Below are positions 60,214 through 64,000 of a stretch of 64,000 bases of DNA, in pieces. The position numbers and the translations under genes were made by a program. The DNA lies in assembly GCF_900604945.1 (NCBI RefSeq), contig NZ_UWPB01000002.1:868001-932000 (forward strand), written 5' to 3'. The notes under the pieces are model-generated. The model was given only the letters and a program-made list of their open reading frames with translations, was not told where the DNA came from and did not search any database. How positions within the stretch are numbered: the stretch's first letter is position 1; every line of letters begins with the position of its first letter. Origin of the DNA: Ruminococcus sp. Marseille-P6503. Lineage in GTDB: Bacteria; Bacillota; Clostridia; Oscillospirales; Ruminococcaceae.

Positions 60214-60708
60214 TCAAAGCTCCAGTCCGAAAACATAATCGTCCATGACGTATCCGCCGCCTATGTCGGCAGCTTCGGTTCTGAGCACTTTCATTCCCCA
60301 GTGCTTATAAACTTCAATAGACGGATCGTTATGCCTGTTTACCGTAAGCCATACCATAGTGTTTCCGTTTTTTCTTCCTATATTCCTGATAAAATCAAAA
60401 GCTTTTGAAGCATAGCCCCGTCCTCTGTATTCCTTTTTGAGGTACAGCTTTGAAAGAAACAGCGTATTGTCAGGCTTTTCGCATATTCCGAAATAACCCG
60501 CCTGAATACCGTCAACAAAAAATCCGTAGTAGTCATATCCGGATTCTGTCTGTGCTTTTAAAGCCGGATATGACTGAAACTTTTCAACCATATAGTCTAT
60601 CTGTCCGTCGGATATTATACCGCTGAAATGCTGGTGCCAGATTTCGTCGGCAAGAGCGGCGGTCTGCCTTAGCTGCTCGTCAGACAAAATTTTTTCAAAA
60701 GTAAGCAT
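60214..60708 (-). CDS. GNAT family N-acetyltransferase
   Basis: A 164-residue acetyltransferase with the CoA-binding motif YRGRGYASKAFDFI (Q/R-x-x-G-x-G/A) after the strand LFLSKLYLKKE, and a late VNRHNDPSIEVYKHWGMKVL segment. The substrate is unknown. Its start overlaps the stop of the DUF815 gene by one base, so the two form an operon. Confidence 0.8.
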   Translation of the reverse strand: MLTFEKILSDEQLRQTAALADEIWHQHFSGIISDGQIDYMVEKFQSYPALKAQTESGYDYYGFFVDGIQAGYFGICEKPDNTLFLSKLYLKKEYRGRGYASKAFDFIRNIGRKNGNTMVWLTVNRHNDPSIEVYKHWGMKVLRTEAADIGGGYVMDDYVFGLEL

Positions 60709-61901
60709 TATTCCTCAATTCCTTTCAGATATTCTATAAACTGCTTGGCGACTCTGGGCGAGCGTCCGCCTCTTGTAAGGGCGAAGGCCTCAGCCTTTGC
60801 GCACACCTCGTCCTCAGGCATTTTAAGACCGTACTGACCTGCCAGATCGCGTACCACCGACAGAAACAGCTCCTTATTAGGCTTGGAGTATGTAACGGTA
60901 AGTCCGAAGCGGTCGGAAAGCGACAAAAGCTCCTGCATCGTGTCGTTGAAGTGGATCTCGTCGCCTTCTCTTGCGGAAAACGTTTCACGCACAAGGTGAC
61001 GGCGGTTTGAAGTAGCATATATCGCAAGATTTGACGCGGTGGAGGAAACGCTGCCTTCCAATATGGCTTTAAGCGCGGCAAAATCATCGTCGTCCTCGGT
61101 AAACGAAAGATCGTCTATAAAAATAATGAATTTAAGAGGATTTTTGCTTATGACCTCAACTATCGCGGGAATTTCGTGAAGCTGCTTTTTCTTAAGCTCT
61201 ATAAGCCTGAGTCCGTCGGGATAGTATTCGTTTGCAATAGCCTTGACCGTAGAGGATTTTCCCGTTCCGCAGTCGCCGTAAAGCAGAACGTTGTTTGCAG
61301 GCTTGCCTTTAAGCAGAGCCAGAGTGTTGTCTATAACCTCTTTGCGCTCCCTTTCATAACCCGAAAGCTGAGAAAGTCTGATAGGGTCAGGGTATTCAAC
61401 CGGAACTATAGAACCGTTCTTTATGACAAAAACATGGTAATGAGAGTATATTCCGTAGCCGTATTGGTTTATCTGATGGATCCTGTCGGCGTATATTTTA
61501 GAAAAATCCAGTTCCTCGGTTTTGTAGCGGGGGAGAAATCCGCTGTATCCGATTTTTGATATGATAGCCTCGGAAGATATGCGTGAAAGATCCTGCAAAA
61601 CCATAAGCTCGCTGGCAAGACATTCGTCCAGCAGCGCTCCGGTTTCCTTTCCCTCGCCCTTTTTGAGCATATAAAGATTTTCGTTTTCAAGCGCGAGCCT
61701 TAGGATATAGCGTGTAAGATTATCCGAGTGAGTATAAAGCTGAGCGGCAAAGTCGCAGTATTTTTCCACCGCCTTGTCCATTTTGCCATCTTCGCAGGCT
61801 TCAAGAGCCAGCAAAAGCTTTTTTATAACATTTCTTTCCTTAAGACTTTTAAAAATAACCAGAGTTTTTGTCTGCATAAGCAGCTCTTTGAAGTCGTTCA
61901 T
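60708..61901 (-). CDS. DUF815 family AAA ATPase
   Basis: A 397-residue protein with an N-terminal helical part and a DUF815-type AAA domain: Walker A LLYGDCGTGKSSTVKAI, Walker B KFIIFIDDLSF, sensor region IYATSNRRHLVRE and a C-terminal arm SPRVAKQFIEYL. Family members are widespread in bacteria; the substrate is unknown. It has its own promoter upstream. Confidence 0.85.
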   Translation of the reverse strand: MNDFKELLMQTKTLVIFKSLKERNVIKKLLLALEACEDGKMDKAVEKYCDFAAQLYTHSDNLTRYILRLALENENLYMLKKGEGKETGALLDECLASELMVLQDLSRISSEAIISKIGYSGFLPRYKTEELDFSKIYADRIHQINQYGYGIYSHYHVFVIKNGSIVPVEYPDPIRLSQLSGYERERKEVIDNTLALLKGKPANNVLLYGDCGTGKSSTVKAIANEYYPDGLRLIELKKKQLHEIPAIVEVISKNPLKFIIFIDDLSFTEDDDDFAALKAILEGSVSSTASNLAIYATSNRRHLVRETFSAREGDEIHFNDTMQELLSLSDRFGLTVTYSKPNKELFLSVVRDLAGQYGLKMPEDEVCAKAEAFALTRGGRSPRVAKQFIEYLKGIEE

Positions 61902-61937
61902 TTTAAAATACCCTCTTTGAAATCATATATCCATTAT

Positions 61938-61966
61938 ATTATAATACTTTAGATTCCATTAGTCAA
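61938..61966 (-). promoter_or_regulatory. Promoter of the DUF815/GNAT operon
   Basis: On the minus strand TTGACT (61966-61961), 17 bp, TATAAT (61943-61938), about 37 nt before the start codon. Confidence 0.7.
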
Positions 61967-62098
61967 GAATCGGCGGAAGAAGCGAACGCTTTTCATATCG
62001 GCATACCAGTGTTCAGGAAAAAATATTGTAAAGCCAGTCATATTCCTTAAGTTCCGTGAATATAATTATATAAAAAGGACATTGAAAGGAAGATCGAC

Positions 62099-63064
62099 TT
62101 GAAAAATCATATTCAGCTGATGGCGGTTTTTGCAGTGTTTCTGATACTTGTTCCCTGCATAGCCTTTTTCAACGGAAAAAGCGGACAGGCTCCCGCCAAT
62201 ACCGAGGCAGGTTCCGATACGGTAAAATTCTTATTTACCGAGGAGGACAAGGTCGAGGAAATACCTATGGAGGATTACATGATAGGAGCGGTCCTGGCGC
62301 AGATGCCCGCCGATTTTGAGGAGGAGGCGCTGAAGGCGCAGGCTGTTCTTGCGCATACATATGCCGTAAGGCGTATTCTGAATGAAAAGGAAAATCCGAC
62401 TGAAGCGCTGAAAGGCGCGGCAATGAGCGACGACGCTTCACTGTATCTCGGCTACTTTACCGAGGCGCAGGCGAAGGAGCTTTACGGCGACGACTATAAA
62501 ACCGCCTATGAAAAAATATCAAAGGCGGTAAAAGCGGTAAAGGACGATATTCTGGAATATGAAGGCGAGCCGATAACCGTAGCCTTTCACGCTATAAGCG
62601 GAGGGAAAACCGAATCGGCTCTTAACGCGTGGGGGGAGGACATACCTTATCTGACCGTATGCGACAGCTCGTGGGACACTGAAATATCCGGCTTTGAGAA
62701 GCAAACCGAATTTACTCCGGACGAGCTTTCCGCCAGAATCTCCGCTCAGTTTCCAGATGCGGATATCAGCGGAGTTTCTGAAGAAAAGTGGATCGTTCCC
62801 GATGAAACGACTGCTTCGGGGACGGTGCTTTCGGTCGGAATAGGAGAAAGCTTTTTCATAACAGGTCAGCAGTTTGCTAACGCGCTTTCTCTTCCGTCGC
62901 CCTGCTTTGAAGCGGAATATTCGGACGGAAAATTTATCATAACGACGCGGGGCTACGGACATCTTGTGGGAATGAGCCAATACGGCGCCAACTACCTTGC
63001 GCGTGAGGGAAAGAGCTGCGAGGAAATATTATCCCATTACTTTCCGGGAACGGCTTTGTCCTGA
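62099..63064 (+). CDS. spoIID: SpoIID/LytB-type stage II sporulation protein
   Basis: A 321-residue protein with an N-terminal membrane anchor (residues 5-25) and a SpoIID domain: EIPMEDYMIGAVLAQMPADF, then ALKAQAVLAHTYAVRRI, AFHAISGGKTESALNAWGED and the late GYGHLVGMSQYGANYLAREG. SpoIID is the lytic transglycosylase that remodels septal peptidoglycan during engulfment, so the host has sporulation-type genes. The start is TTG after GGAAG. Confidence 0.9.
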   Translation: MKNHIQLMAVFAVFLILVPCIAFFNGKSGQAPANTEAGSDTVKFLFTEEDKVEEIPMEDYMIGAVLAQMPADFEEEALKAQAVLAHTYAVRRILNEKENPTEALKGAAMSDDASLYLGYFTEAQAKELYGDDYKTAYEKISKAVKAVKDDILEYEGEPITVAFHAISGGKTESALNAWGEDIPYLTVCDSSWDTEISGFEKQTEFTPDELSARISAQFPDADISGVSEEKWIVPDETTASGTVLSVGIGESFFITGQQFANALSLPSPCFEAEYSDGKFIITTRGYGHLVGMSQYGANYLAREGKSCEEILSHYFPGTALS

Positions 63065-63126
63065 TTCATGCGCGGTTTTTTACTGCCGTGTCAGGAACAA
63101 TGCCGGATACCTTGCGTTATCGCGTT

Positions 63127-63156
63127 AAAAGCCTGCTTATATACGCAGGCTTTTGT
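63127..63156. terminator. Bidirectional terminator between spoIID and paaK
   Basis: AAAAGCCTGC/GCAGGCTTTT (63127-63136, 63145-63154) is a perfect 10-bp stem with A and T runs on both sides, suitable for both convergent genes. Confidence 0.85.
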
Positions 63157-63164
63157 TATAGCTG

Positions 63165-64000
63165 TTATTTGTTTCTTAAATCAAGGATACGCTGAGCCTT
63201 GCCCTGAAATCTTTGCAGCGTTTTATGACCGACTATCGTGATCTTGGTATCTATGCCAAGAACGGTTTTCATTCCGTGACGAATGTCCTTATGCAGCTGC
63301 TCCAGTCTGGGGAAGTTGTCGAGAATATCGCTGCACTTGTCGGAGAGCTCGACCTTTATTTCAAGATGATCCGCGCAGTTTTCTCTTGTCAGCACCAGCT
63401 GATAGTGAGGGGCAATCTGTTCAAAGCCCATAAGCACGCTTTCTATCTGCGACGGGAACACGTTTACGCCTCGGATTTTCAGCATATCGTCCGAACGTCC
63501 TCTGGGCTTTGCCATTCTTGCAAAGGTTCTGCCGCATTTGCAGGGCTCGTAATTGATCTGGGTAATGTCCTTGGTGCGGTAGCGCAGCATGGGAATTCCT
63601 TCCTTGGTAAGAGTAGTGATAACCAGCTCGCCCTCAGAGCCCTTGGGAAGCGCCTCGCCGGTCCGGGGGTTTATAACCTCGGCATAGAAGTGATCCTCGT
63701 TAATGTGCATTCCGTCGCGCTCTATACATTCGCCGGAAACGCCCGGTCCCATAAGCTCGCTCATTCCGTAGTTATCGGTAGCGAAAATGTTCAGCGTCTT
63801 TTCGATCTGATCTCTCATTTCGGGAGTGCAGCCCTCGGAGCCGAACAGACCGAGCTTGAGATGTATTTTGTCAATAACGCCCATTTCGCGTGCCTTTTCG
63901 CCTATGTACTGGGCGTATGAGGGAGTTGAAACTAAAGTATTAGTACCGAAGTCCTGCATAAGCATGATCTGTTTTTCGGTATTTCCGCTAGAGGTAGGCA
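63165..64000 (-). CDS. paaK: Phenylacetate-CoA ligase, C-terminal part
   Basis: The frame is open to the window edge (upstream PTSSGNTEKQIMLMQDFGTN, so the start is outside). About 278 residues are visible. Landmarks include PSYAQYIGE, ATDNYGMSELMGPGVSGEC, LRYRTKDIT and SDDMLKIRGVNVFPSQIESV, all typical of the PaaK family of AMP-forming aryl-CoA ligases. The enzyme makes aryl-CoA thioesters in aromatic acid metabolism; in anaerobes it may serve indole- or phenyl-acetate pathways. Confidence 0.9.
   Translation of the reverse strand, partial: PTSSGNTEKQIMLMQDFGTNTLVSTPSYAQYIGEKAREMGVIDKIHLKLGLFGSEGCTPEMRDQIEKTLNIFATDNYGMSELMGPGVSGECIERDGMHINEDHFYAEVINPRTGEALPKGSEGELVITTLTKEGIPMLRYRTKDITQINYEPCKCGRTFARMAKPRGRSDDMLKIRGVNVFPSQIESVLMGFEQIAPHYQLVLTRENCADHLEIKVELSDKCSDILDNFPRLEQLHKDIRHGMKTVLGIDTKITIVGHKTLQRFQGKAQRILDLRNK

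Noticed and set aside
63213-63920. A 235-codon open frame on the plus strand
   Set aside because: It is antisense to the phenylacetate-CoA ligase, whose family motifs are unambiguous.

Overview
The window reads as a low-to-moderate GC Firmicute of the Ruminococcus type. The evidence is a type I dockerin protein and a GH5 cellulase, SpoIID, clostridial-type conjugation genes, UUG/GUG starts and strong AGGAGG ribosome sites. The right-hand quarter (about 49.6-64 kb) is chromosomal backbone. Most of the rest is layered mobile DNA.

Region 1 (1-27742) is the right part of an integrative conjugative element (ICE). It holds the TraG/VirD4 tail, VirB6-, PrgI- and VirB4-like transfer proteins, an inactivated NlpC/P60-like protein, a multi-hairpin oriT candidate, a MobC-like protein and a MobP3-type relaxase. 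Its cargo is a complete agr quorum-sensing locus (agrA-agrC, then agrB-agrD, including a 44-residue AgrD), a GH5 cellulase, a leucine-rich-repeat dockerin protein, a small secreted protein, a lipoprotein/ABC-transporter operon and a membrane protein. The right end is a recombination module: a sigma-like factor, a roughly 500-nt gene-free stretch packed with hairpins (a candidate large structured RNA), small accessory genes and a TnpX-like large serine recombinase.

Region 2 (27743-38915) is an accretion island. It has a broken Rpn-type gene, a MntA/HepT toxin-antitoxin pair, an unrecognised coiled-coil/membrane gene pair, an AAA/DUF4143 ATPase and a YobI-like giant P-loop ATPase. Two further copies of the recombinase 3' tail lie in between, along with tRNA-like remnants and a chimeric trmD fragment. 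It looks like successive insertions at the element end, loaded with defence or toxin-antitoxin genes.

Region 3 (38916-49581) is a separate mobilizable element of about 10.7 kb. It has a tyrosine integrase, Xis, an XRE regulator with matched operators, a MobL relaxase next to its oriT candidate, and TnpV. Its cargo is a MarR-controlled operon: nitroreductase, esterase, stand-alone adenylation enzyme, GNAT, radical SAM, Fpg and a KTR-domain protein. A 13-bp identical core and paired arm-type repeats mark its ends.

Region 4 (49600-64000) carries an AraC/GyrI regulator, HPr, the rimM-(sigma-like membrane protein)-trmD operon, tRNA-Leu, tRNA-Pro and tRNA-Lys. It also has a LytTR two-component system with two ABC exporter half-transporters, a GNAT/DUF815 ATPase pair, spoIID and the 3' part of a phenylacetate-CoA ligase gene. 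All functional calls come from reading the sequence; no database search was run.
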